A DNA stretch of 64,000 nucleotides from Agromyces sp. Marseille-P2726 (GTDB lineage: Bacteria > Actinomycetota > Actinomycetes > Actinomycetales > Microbacteriaceae): the NCBI RefSeq assembly GCF_902809835.1, contig NZ_CADDWM010000004.1:51910-115909 (forward strand), written 5' to 3'. This document shows, piece after piece, positions 18,430-26,601 of the stretch (positions are counted from its first letter, which is position 1; every line of letters starts with the position of its first letter). Under the pieces are notes generated by a model, which saw nothing but the letters and a program-made list of their open reading frames with translations, did no database searches and was not told the origin of the DNA. Position numbers and translations under genes: made by a program.

Positions 18430-18842
18430 GCGAGCACCACCTGGCGCTCGACGGGCACGCGGTTGGTGACGTAACGGCCGGGACCGCCGTCGACGCCCGG
18501 CATGATCTGCATGTACAGCAGGCGCATGGTCAACACGACCTCGACGGTGAGCTTCACTCCCGGCTCGGGGGTGCGGCCGAGGTCGATCAGCACGTCGGGG
18601 CGGTCGGCGACGAACCAGAGCGTGTCCCACTGCTGGGGCAGCTCCTCGACGCGGTACTGGCGCCCCTGAAGCTCGAAGCGAAGCCGGTCGGACGGGATCG
18701 CCTCGCCGTTCACGGTCACGGCGACGTCGTCGACGGCCGAGAGCCAGAGGCTGCGGTACCAAGGCAGCTGCACCGAGACCGCGATGCCGTTCTCGACGCG
18801 TCGGACGTCGTGCTCGGAGAAGAGCGAGTTGTGGGTGGCCAT
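18426..18842 (-). CDS. C-glycoside deglycosidase beta-subunit-type protein (DUF6379), copy 1
   Basis: 138 residues, a single small beta-sandwich-like domain. Diagnostic stretches: VQLPWYRSLWLSAVDDVAVTVNG (positions about 22-44, key residues LPWYRSLWLS), EELPQQWDTLWF, and a terminal MRLLYMQIMPGVDGGPGRYVTN. These are typical of the beta subunit of C-C-bond-cleaving C-glycoside deglycosidases (CarC, DfgB, DgpC). The beta subunit packs on the TIM-barrel alpha subunit and helps form the active site. The matching alpha gene (19631-20668) is two genes upstream, separated by an NTF2-like gene. It overlaps the Gfo/Idh/MocA gene by 4 bases. Confidence 0.83.
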   Translation of the reverse strand: MATHNSLFSEHDVRRVENGIAVSVQLPWYRSLWLSAVDDVAVTVNGEAIPSDRLRFELQGRQYRVEELPQQWDTLWFVADRPDVLIDLGRTPEPGVKLTVEVVLTMRLLYMQIMPGVDGGPGRYVTNRVPVERQVVLA

Positions 18843-18855
18843 TGCGATGCCTGCC

Positions 18856-19638
18856 TTACTTGAAGGTGTCGGTGAACGTCTCGTGCGGCACGGGGGGCGC
18901 CGGCTCGAGCGTCTGACGGGTCGACGGGTGATACGGGTGATACTCGCTCGGCACCGGCTCGTCGGCCGGCGGCATGAAGACCGGCTTGCCGTCGTCGCCG
19001 AAGTACATGAGGTCGAGATCGAACGCGGCCTGGTTCTTCTCGCCGAAGCTGATCCAGTCCTCGTGGAACGGAGCGCGGGCGAGCTCGTAGCACCGGAACT
19101 TCCAGATCCTCCACTCGCCGTCCTGACGGAGGAAGTCGATGGCGTACTTGCACCACACCCAGTGGGCCCAGACCTTCTTGCCCTGCACGGTACCGGGCGA
19201 ATACATGTCGGGGAAGGCCTTGGCGACCTCGGGGTCGGTGAGGCCCGACTCGGTGCCGGCCATGATCCACACGCCCTTGGCCGTCCCGCCATCGGCAGCG
19301 ACCTCGATGACGGGCGTGGTCGTCGCATGCAGGATGAGCTTGCCGACCGGCGTCGGCCGCCCCTGATGGTAGCGGATGACGCTGTCGTAGTCGGTGTACT
19401 GTCCGGCGTTCGTGTACCGGGCCCGGATGCCCGGCGTGCCGCGCTTCACCCACAGCGGGATGATCTGCTCGTCCTGGAATGCGTTGTGCAGGTACATGTA
19501 GCGGTTGAAGAGGTTCTCGATTGCGCCTCGGTCGTGGGCGCTGCGCGAGAGCCGGGTGGCCTCGGCGACCTCGGTGCGAAGCCGCTCGATCTCGGCCTGC
19601 AGTTCGGCGACGGATGCCGCGGTGATCTGTTCAGACAC
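18856..19638 (-). CDS. NTF2/SnoaL-like protein of unknown function
   Basis: 260 residues. A helical N-terminus (about 1-35, coiled-coil-like with Glu/Leu/Arg) leads into AIENLFNRYMYLHNAF, then a curved-sheet region with VWAHWVWCKYAIDFLRQDGEWRIWKFRCYELAR (about 140-172; key parts DGEWRIWKF). This is the pattern of the nuclear transport factor 2 / SnoaL-like alpha+beta barrel, used by small hydratases, cyclases and isomerases. The C-terminus is an extended Pro-rich tail. It lies inside the C-glycoside operon, between beta copy 1 and alpha copy 1, with an 8-base overlap to the latter. A step on the aglycone or keto intermediate is possible, but no function is claimed. Confidence 0.7.
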   Translation of the reverse strand: MSEQITAASVAELQAEIERLRTEVAEATRLSRSAHDRGAIENLFNRYMYLHNAFQDEQIIPLWVKRGTPGIRARYTNAGQYTDYDSVIRYHQGRPTPVGKLILHATTTPVIEVAADGGTAKGVWIMAGTESGLTDPEVAKAFPDMYSPGTVQGKKVWAHWVWCKYAIDFLRQDGEWRIWKFRCYELARAPFHEDWISFGEKNQAAFDLDLMYFGDDGKPVFMPPADEPVPSEYHPYHPSTRQTLEPAPPVPHETFTDTFK

Positions 19639-20668
19639 GGGTGCCGGCCTCCTGCTCGATCGCGCGACGCATGAGTGCGTGCTGCTTCTTGACGAGGTCG
19701 ATCGGATCGGCTTCGCCGAGGTCGGCGAACGCGTGCCCCTCCCACTCGCTGGAGAGGTAGCCGGTGTAGCCGCCGTCGACGAACTGCTTCACAATGCGGG
19801 GGATGTCCATCGCGGGCTCGTCGCCGTTCGCGTCGATGTCGTAGAACTTCGCGTGCACGTGGAAGATCTGCGGCATGATGTCCAACCACTCCTCGGGCGG
19901 CACGAGCCCGTGCATGTTGAACGCGAGGCGCGTGAACGGTCCGAACGTGAGCGGGTCGACGCCCTGCGCGGTCAGGTAGTCCTCGAACTTCTGGTTGCGC
20001 ACGTGCATGAGCGTCGGCTCGTGCCAGATCTCCTCCATGACTGGGAAGTGCTTCTCGTCCATTCCCATCTGGCTCAGCGTGCGCAGGAGCATGGGCGAGA
20101 GGCTGTGCATGGTCGAGGAGAAGTCGGCGGTGAAGCCGAGCCGCTCGCTCTGCAGCTCGTCGTACATCTCCCGCATCTGCAGCACCGCAGGATCGTTCGG
20201 GCCGGAGGGGGCGTGGATCTCGTAGCCGAGGTACTGGTCGTACTCCTCCGCCAGCGGAAGGAGGCTGCGCAACAGCTCCTTGCCGTGCGACCGGATGACG
20301 ACCTTCTTGAAGCCGAGGGTGTGCGCGGTCTTGAGCTGCCGCGCCAGGAAGTCGTGCTCCTCGTCGGGCGTCATGTCGCGGTCCTTGCGGCGGCCCATGT
20401 CGAGGTTGGTTCCGACGGCGCTGGCCTCGAGGCCGTACTTCTCGAGCGAGTCGAACCAGAGCCGAACGAAATCGGCGTCGACATCGGGATACGTGCGCAG
20501 CAGTTGCGCGATGTTGAACTCGACGCCAGGGCCGATGCCTTCGTCGTGGACTGCCTTGATCAGCGTCTCGGGGGTGTAGAGTCCGGCCGCGAACTCGCTG
20601 GTCATCGAGTAGAGGGTCGTCCCCAGCTTGATCCCGGTGCCCGCGATGCCAGTGGTCGTGTCGGTCAT
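19631..20668 (-). CDS. C-glycoside deglycosidase alpha-subunit-type TIM-barrel protein, copy 1
   Basis: 345 residues. Sugar phosphate isomerase/epimerase fold with a complete presumed metal set: E150 (GYEIHAP, with H152), D182 (FTADFSS), H272 (HVHAKFYDID) and E308 (LSSEWEGHAF). The N-terminus shows the characteristic LGTTLYSMTSEFAAG. In CarBC/DfgAB/DgpBC-type enzymes the alpha subunit binds a divalent metal and cleaves the C-C bond of the 3-keto C-glycoside, giving aglycone and a keto or anhydro sugar. It overlaps the neighbouring alpha copy 2 by 4 bases and the NTF2-like gene by 8. The alpha assignment rests on these motifs plus beta-type neighbours. Confidence 0.82.
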   Translation of the reverse strand: MTDTTTGIAGTGIKLGTTLYSMTSEFAAGLYTPETLIKAVHDEGIGPGVEFNIAQLLRTYPDVDADFVRLWFDSLEKYGLEASAVGTNLDMGRRKDRDMTPDEEHDFLARQLKTAHTLGFKKVVIRSHGKELLRSLLPLAEEYDQYLGYEIHAPSGPNDPAVLQMREMYDELQSERLGFTADFSSTMHSLSPMLLRTLSQMGMDEKHFPVMEEIWHEPTLMHVRNQKFEDYLTAQGVDPLTFGPFTRLAFNMHGLVPPEEWLDIMPQIFHVHAKFYDIDANGDEPAMDIPRIVKQFVDGGYTGYLSSEWEGHAFADLGEADPIDLVKKQHALMRRAIEQEAGTRV

Positions 20669-21768
20669 GCCTGGACTGCCTTTCCAAGGTGGGTGTCGAG
20701 GATGCGGCGGGCTTCCGCGGCGTCCGTGATCATGCGAGAGCCGGATGCCTCGGCTGCCGATCGTTGCACGGCCTGCTCGGCCGCGATGATCTCGAACGGG
20801 CTCTGCCAGTGGTTCCAGTGCCATCCCTCGTATTCGCTCGAGACCGCCCCCGAGTAGCCCTGCTCGACGAGCAGGCTGATCAGGTCGCGGACGGGGACCG
20901 AGGGCTCCTCGCCGCGCTCGTCGATGCCGAAGAACTTGCCGTGCACGTGGCGGATCCACGGCATGATCTCGAGCCAGTCGTCGACGCGCGCCGGACCGAA
21001 GAGGCCGGTGCCGTTGATACCGAAGTCGATACCGAGGTCGGGCCGGCCGTTCTGTGCGGCCAGCCCGATGAAGGCGCCGAACCGCTGGCCGTGCTCGGCC
21101 TGATCGGCGGGCGGGCCCTGCTCGTAGAAGCCGTTCCACAGGTCGACGACCTTCGCGAGCAGCTCGTCGGTCGCGCCGCGGCGGCGGTACGCTTCGAGCA
21201 GCGACGGTGCGAATCCGGTGACGGTGGCGCCCCAGTCCATGGTGAAGCCGAGGAACGGCGACCCGACCTGCTCGTAGCGGTCGCGAAGCGCGAGGATACG
21301 CGGGTGCGACGCGTACTGGTCGGCGTGCACCTCGAGGGCGAGCGTGACGCCGTAGCGCTCGGCGATGGGCGCGAGCTGTTCCATCGAGTCGGGCGTGAGC
21401 GAGATCTGCACGCGTGCGATCGGGAAGCCGAGCTTGGCGGCGGCGTCGATCTGGCGGCGCATGTACTCGATGAGCTCATCCTGTGTAAGGAGGCGGTCGC
21501 GGTGGATGCCGATGTCGGCGTTCACGGCGAGCGAGGTGGTGACCAGGCCGACCTCGTCCACGAGGTCTCGGAACCAACCGGCGAACCGGTCGTCGATCTC
21601 GGGGAACCCGCGGAAGCTGGAGAAGCCGATGATCTCGAGTCCGGGACCATAGCCCTCGGTGGCGACTTTGCGGATGAGGCCCTCGAGGTCGTACTGGCGC
21701 CCATGGAAGGCGCGGGTGAAGCTGTAGAGGGTGACGCCCTGAATGGGGGTGCCGAGTCCGCCGCTCAT
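20665..21768 (-). CDS. C-glycoside deglycosidase alpha-subunit-type TIM-barrel protein, copy 2
   Basis: 367 residues, a paralogue of copy 1 but clearly diverged. It begins GVTLYSFTRAFHGRQYD. Presumed metal and catalytic residues are kept: E146/H148 (LALEVHADQ), D178 (FTMDWGATV), H276 (HVHGKFFGID) and E312 (VSSEYEGWHW). The NMHG loop of copy 1 is replaced by FGINGTGLFG, so the substrate pocket should differ. The gene overlaps the DUF6379 beta copy 2 by 4 bases upstream and alpha copy 1 by 4 bases downstream, giving the order beta2-alpha2-alpha1-NTF2-beta1. Confidence 0.8.
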   Translation of the reverse strand: MSGGLGTPIQGVTLYSFTRAFHGRQYDLEGLIRKVATEGYGPGLEIIGFSSFRGFPEIDDRFAGWFRDLVDEVGLVTTSLAVNADIGIHRDRLLTQDELIEYMRRQIDAAAKLGFPIARVQISLTPDSMEQLAPIAERYGVTLALEVHADQYASHPRILALRDRYEQVGSPFLGFTMDWGATVTGFAPSLLEAYRRRGATDELLAKVVDLWNGFYEQGPPADQAEHGQRFGAFIGLAAQNGRPDLGIDFGINGTGLFGPARVDDWLEIMPWIRHVHGKFFGIDERGEEPSVPVRDLISLLVEQGYSGAVSSEYEGWHWNHWQSPFEIIAAEQAVQRSAAEASGSRMITDAAEARRILDTHLGKAVQA

Positions 21769-22172
21769 GCCGCGACCACCTCTCGTGCCGTCATGGTCTT
21801 GGTGTCGTGCTCCTCGATGTGGAGCACCTCGTTCTCGCCGATGACGATGTACGGGATGTAGAGCGTCAGGTCGACGCGGACCTCGTGCTCGGCTCCATCC
21901 GCCGTCACCGCAATCTCGCCCGAGAGCACGGCGGAGTCGGTCGGGAACCACCACTCGCCGGTCTCGTCGACCAGCTCGTCGAAGGTGAAGGTGCGGTCGT
22001 TCATGGTCCAGCGCAGTGATTCCGCTGGCGCCCGAAGGCCGTCGACGGCGAGCGCGGCGCCGGCGATGCAAGAGCCCGGAAGGGCCCGGTACCACGGAAG
22101 GCGCACCTCGACGGCGGCGCGCGCGCCATCCGTCGTCAGCGTGCCCGCTTCGATCATGCGATCGGAGATCAT
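21765..22172 (-). CDS. C-glycoside deglycosidase beta-subunit-type protein (DUF6379), copy 2
   Basis: 135 residues. It shares the VEVRLPWYRALPGSCI strand (compare LPWYRSLWLS in copy 1), FTFDELVDETGEWWF and a C-terminal LTLYIPYIVIGENEVLHIEEHD. It therefore belongs to the small CGD beta-type domain but is well diverged from copy 1. An in-frame ATG six codons in is an alternative start; AGGCTC-type bases precede the first. It overlaps alpha copy 2 by 4 bases, which makes these two the likely functional pair. The next gene upstream, the GMC oxidase, ends 38 bp away. Confidence 0.78.
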   Translation of the reverse strand: MISDRMIEAGTLTTDGARAAVEVRLPWYRALPGSCIAGAALAVDGLRAPAESLRWTMNDRTFTFDELVDETGEWWFPTDSAVLSGEIAVTADGAEHEVRVDLTLYIPYIVIGENEVLHIEEHDTKTMTAREVVAA

Positions 22173-22210
22173 GAGAGCCTCCCGGACATCTTTGTCATCA
22201 TTCCTTCACT

Positions 22211-23772
22211 CTAATGTTCTTTTTCGACAGAAGCAAGATCGGCGACAAGTTCGCCCGCCAGTCGACGGGCCCCGCGGACTGCCAATGCGACACTGGTCAG
22301 CGTCGGATTGCACGCTGTCGCCGTCGGGATGACGTTGTTGCCTGCGACGAAGAGGCCCGGCACGCCCCAGACCTTGCTGTCGACGTTGCACACGCTCTCG
22401 CCGTCGTTCGCCTCGCCCATGCGCGTGGTGCCCTGGTAGTGCAGCGAAGCGCCGAGGGGCATCGTGAACGGTCGCGGATCGAGCGGCTCGCCGACGGCGG
22501 CACCGAGGCGCGCGATCTCCTCGCGCGCGCGATCGAGCACCTCGTGGTCGCGATCAGTGAGGCGGTAGTGGATGCGCATGGCGGGCATGCCGTATGCGTC
22601 GACCTCGTCGTCGCTGAACTCGATGCGGTCCTCCCGCTGGAGGTCCTTCGCGCAGAACAGCCCGAGGCCGACGATCGATCCCGGCACGATCGGGTCATCA
22701 TCGGCGAGCGGGATGGGCGAGGCATCCAACTGCATGATCTGCCCGTGGAACGGAAGTTCGTCGGTGTAGGGCACCCAGCTCACGCCGCTCTGCTCGCTGA
22801 GCCCGCCCTCCGCGGGCGCGGCGTGCTCAGTACCCTCGCCGAGATCGACATCGCGGATACGGGCCGCATACACGACCTGGGTCTGGTCGTTCAAGTACCG
22901 GCCGAGGGCGTCAGGGCGGATGCCGCTGGCCCAGAGCAACTGCGGCGTGCGCAGCGCATCCGCCGCGACCACGACCGCACGGGCTCGCACCTCGTGCGTC
23001 TCGCCCGTGCGCAGGTCGCGCACGGCCACCCCCGCGGCACCATCGCCGTCGACGAGCACGCGTGTGACCAGTGACTCGTCGTACAGGTGGAAGTCGGGAT
23101 TCCCGCGCGTCTCATCGCCGAGCACGACGTCGGAGCCCGACCAGACCAGGCGTCCGTCGGGCCGGCGGTGCACCGCGAGCGGCATGCGCTGCACGCGGGC
23201 CGCGGGCTCACGGCCGTCATCGACCGCGGCCGCGAGGCGCTCGCGCACGAGCCCGGTGAACGGAGCGCCGTCGAAGGCGTCGGCCGTCACGCCGAGCAGG
23301 CGGTCGGCCTCGTCGAGCAGTTCGTCGAGGTCGGGCAGGAACCGGATGCGCTCGCGGCCGCCGGGTCGCGGGCAGGCACCCGTCCAGTGGGCCGACATGC
23401 CGCCGACGTTGCTCGACATCGCGGCGACGGGCAGGCCATCCTCGCCCGGGAACGCATAGCCGTCCTCGAGCAGGAACGTGCCCGGGCGGGCACGCCGTTC
23501 GCCGCTCTTGACCGCTCCGGGCGAGTTCACGGTCGCGGCGCCAGCACCAGGTCCCTCCGAGGCGCGTTGCGCGGCGGCTCGCGCGTCGGGATCCTCGATG
23601 TTCTTGACGTGCGCGCCCGGCGGATCGGATACCGTCGGCCCGACCTCGAACATGACCATGGTCACGCCCGGGACCTCCTCGCTGAGGATGCGCGCGTAGG
23701 CGGAACCCGTCGGACCGCTGCCGACGATGGCGACATCGACGACCTCGGGATACCGGGTCGCGACTGCCGAGC

Positions 23773-23776
<4 letters not shown>
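22211..23776 (-). CDS. GMC-family FAD-dependent sugar oxidase (C-glycoside 3-oxidase type), copy 1
   Basis: 521 residues from the GTG at 23776, overlapping the isomerase gene by 4 bases (GTGA). FAD motif VAIVGSGPTGSAYA (G19-G21-G24), then VGGMSAHWTGACPRP in the substrate/FAD loop. The C-terminal catalytic block LHYQGTTRMG (His about 446) and NNVIPTATACNPTLTSVALA (Asn about 488) are as in pyranose oxidases. Enzymes of this group (CarA of Microbacterium) oxidise the 3-OH of C-glucosides, the activation needed before C-C cleavage. It sits directly upstream of two CGD sets, supporting that role. The product and electron acceptor (O2 or another) are not known here. Confidence 0.85.
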
Positions 23777-24567
<791 letters not shown>

Positions 24568-24637
24568 GAGTGATGGATGCCCTTCGTGGTGGGATGGAGG
24601 TCGGTTAGGTCGTGGATCGCCGGCGACGCGGCACCCG

Positions 24638-25474
24638 TCAACCCTTCAGGCCGCCGGCGAAGCCCTGGATGAAGCGCTTCTGGGCGAACATGTAGAACAG
24701 CAGGATCGGGATCATCGAGATGATGACCACCGCGAAGATCTTGTTCCAGGCCGACACCAGGCCGCCGACGTACGTGTACATCGCAACGGGCAGCGTCTGT
24801 GTCTCGGAGCCTCCGAGGAAGATCAGCGAGTTGAAGAAGTCGTTCCACACGATGAGCCCGGCGAGGATCGCGACCGTGCCGGTGGCTGGTGACATCAGAG
24901 GAAGCACCACGCGGAAGAAGGCCTGCGTCGGCGAGGCCCCGTCGATGACGGCGGCCTCCTCGTACTCGGTCGTCAGCCCACGGAAGAAACTGGCGTAGAG
25001 GAAGACCGACAGCGGCAGCAGGATGCCGATCCACAACAGGATCATGCCGAGGGCATTGCCGGTGAGTCCGACCGATCGCGCTCCGATGTAGAGCGGCACG
25101 GTGCCGAGCTGAGCGGGCAGGATGATCGCGATCAGCACCAGGTAGTAGGTGAGGTTGGTCCAGGTGCGCGTCCGCCGGGCGATGACGTACGCCGCGACTG
25201 AGCCGAGGAGGACGAGACCGACGATCGCGCCGGCCGTGATGATGACGCTGTTGAGGATGCTCATGGGGATGCTGTTACGGCCCCCAGTCGTGAGCACCTC
25301 GACGAAGGCGCCGAAGTCGACCGACGACGGCGGAGCGATGGCGCTGGTCGTGAGCACCTCCTGGTCGGGCTTGAGCGCGGTCACGATGAGCAGGTAGAAG
25401 GGCAGCAGGCCGATGAGCGTGACGATCCAGACGAGCACCTCGCGAAGGGCGGTGGCCTTGGTGTAGCGGAACAT
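24638..25474 (-). CDS. carbohydrate ABC transporter permease (MalG-type)
   Basis: 278 residues with six hydrophobic segments. The EAA motif reads EYEEAAVIDGASPTQAFFRVVLPLMSP (about 187-213), the ATPase-docking loop of sugar permeases, and the protein ends with a short basic tail (FAQKRFIQGFAGGLKG). It pairs with the permease encoded 3 bp upstream. Together with the lipoprotein at 30003-31298 it should import a sugar or glycoside. No ATPase gene lies in the locus; many actinobacteria share one ATPase (MsiK) among such importers. Confidence 0.92.
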   Translation of the reverse strand: MFRYTKATALREVLVWIVTLIGLLPFYLLIVTALKPDQEVLTTSAIAPPSSVDFGAFVEVLTTGGRNSIPMSILNSVIITAGAIVGLVLLGSVAAYVIARRTRTWTNLTYYLVLIAIILPAQLGTVPLYIGARSVGLTGNALGMILLWIGILLPLSVFLYASFFRGLTTEYEEAAVIDGASPTQAFFRVVLPLMSPATGTVAILAGLIVWNDFFNSLIFLGGSETQTLPVAMYTYVGGLVSAWNKIFAVVIISMIPILLFYMFAQKRFIQGFAGGLKG

Positions 25475-25477
25475 GAG

Positions 25478-26443
25478 TCAAGCCCTTCCGGTGGCGTCGC
25501 GGTCGCGGGTCACGTACTGCTGGAGGATGGCGAACGCGAGGATGATCACGGTCAAGACGAGGGCGAGCGCTGAGCCGAAGCCGAACTGACCCAGCGAGAA
25601 CGCCTGCTTGTAGACCTGAGTCGCGAGTGTCTCCGTTGCCCCGGCCGGCCCGCCGCCGGTGAGTGCGAGGATCTGGTCGAAGATCCGCAGGCCCTGGATG
25701 ATTCCGAGGGTTGTGGCGATGGCGATCGACGGGCGGATGGCTGGAGCGACGACATGCCAGAATCGCTGCCAGATGCCCGCGCCATCCAGAGCGGCCGCCT
25801 CTTCGACCTCGACCGGGACGCTGGCCAGTCCAGCCAGGTAGATCACCATCGTGAACCCGGTCTGCTGCCAGACCACGGTGATGAGGATGGCCCAGATCGA
25901 CCATGCGGGGTCGGCCAGCCAGACCTTCTGGAACTCCTCGAGTCCGATCAGGCCGAGGAAGCCGTTGAGAGGGCCGTCGAACTGGAAGATGAATTTCCAC
26001 ACGTAGGCGACCGCCAGCGGGCTGAGGACCACCGGCATGAACAGCAGGGTGCGCAGGATGTACCGGGACTTGAGCATGCGGTTGATCGCGAGTGCGTAGA
26101 GCAGCCCCAAGACATTGGTGAGGATCACCGAGGCGAAGGCGAGGAACAGCGTGTTCACCACGGCGCCGAACAGCAGAGGATCCTGGAAGATCCGCTCGAA
26201 GTTGTCGAAGCCGACGAACGACCATTCGCCGAGTCCGGTCCAGTTCGTGAAGGCGAAGAATCCGCCCGTCAGGGTGGCGACGTAGTGCACGCCGATCACG
26301 AGGAGTACCGCGGGGAGCGCCCACCACCAGTGACCGTAGCTGATGAGCGCCTTCTTGCCGGGCCGCCGCGGCGGCGGTGTGTTCCACGCTTCAGGCGGGA
26401 CTGTGAGTGTGCGAGTGCTGCTCTCGTCGATCGTCACTGTCAT
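25478..26443 (-). CDS. sugar ABC transporter permease (MalF-type)
   Basis: 321 residues from the ATG at 26443; upstream in-frame codons up to 26524 would run through the regulatory gap and are not preferred. About six TM segments after a hydrophilic N-tail. The EAA loop is VEVEEAAALDGAGIWQRFWHVVAPAIRP. It is the first gene of the roughly 10-kb minus-strand operon (26443 to 16195), divergent from the GH106 gene. The importer thus shares its control region with a glycosidase, which suggests coordinate induction by the same glycoside. Confidence 0.9.
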   Translation of the reverse strand: MTVTIDESSTRTLTVPPEAWNTPPPRRPGKKALISYGHWWWALPAVLLVIGVHYVATLTGGFFAFTNWTGLGEWSFVGFDNFERIFQDPLLFGAVVNTLFLAFASVILTNVLGLLYALAINRMLKSRYILRTLLFMPVVLSPLAVAYVWKFIFQFDGPLNGFLGLIGLEEFQKVWLADPAWSIWAILITVVWQQTGFTMVIYLAGLASVPVEVEEAAALDGAGIWQRFWHVVAPAIRPSIAIATTLGIIQGLRIFDQILALTGGGPAGATETLATQVYKQAFSLGQFGFGSALALVLTVIILAFAILQQYVTRDRDATGRA

Positions 26444-26601
26444 CTGCTCTCTGACCTCGTCGTCAAGCGTTCTTGCGGCTCGAACGCTTCTTCGCCCACT
26501 ATCACATACTTGCGTCGGAAACACACATTAGTCATCCCGATATCGCGTATAAGTACGTCCATCATCCGTTCACCAAGGGCGGCTGGGAGGATTCATCCGT
26601 G
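26444..26601. promoter_or_regulatory. divergent control region of the ABC/C-glycoside operon and GH106 gene
   Basis: 158 bp, locally AT-rich compared with its flanks (26495-26570). It contains ATCACA-TACT-NNN-GTCGGAA at 26501-26520, a spaced motif that recurs at 29899-29920 ahead of the substrate-binding protein gene. It also contains ACATTAGT at 26525-26532, the reverse complement of ACTAATGT found at 29908-29915. GGGAGG at 26585-26590 serves as the ribosome-binding site of GH106. No regulator gene adjoins this gap. Confidence 0.55.

Noticed and set aside
26473..26601. Upstream start for the GH106 protein at 26473
   Set aside because: It would translate through the AT-rich divergent control region; GGGAGG precedes 26599/26602 and the family motif starts soon after.
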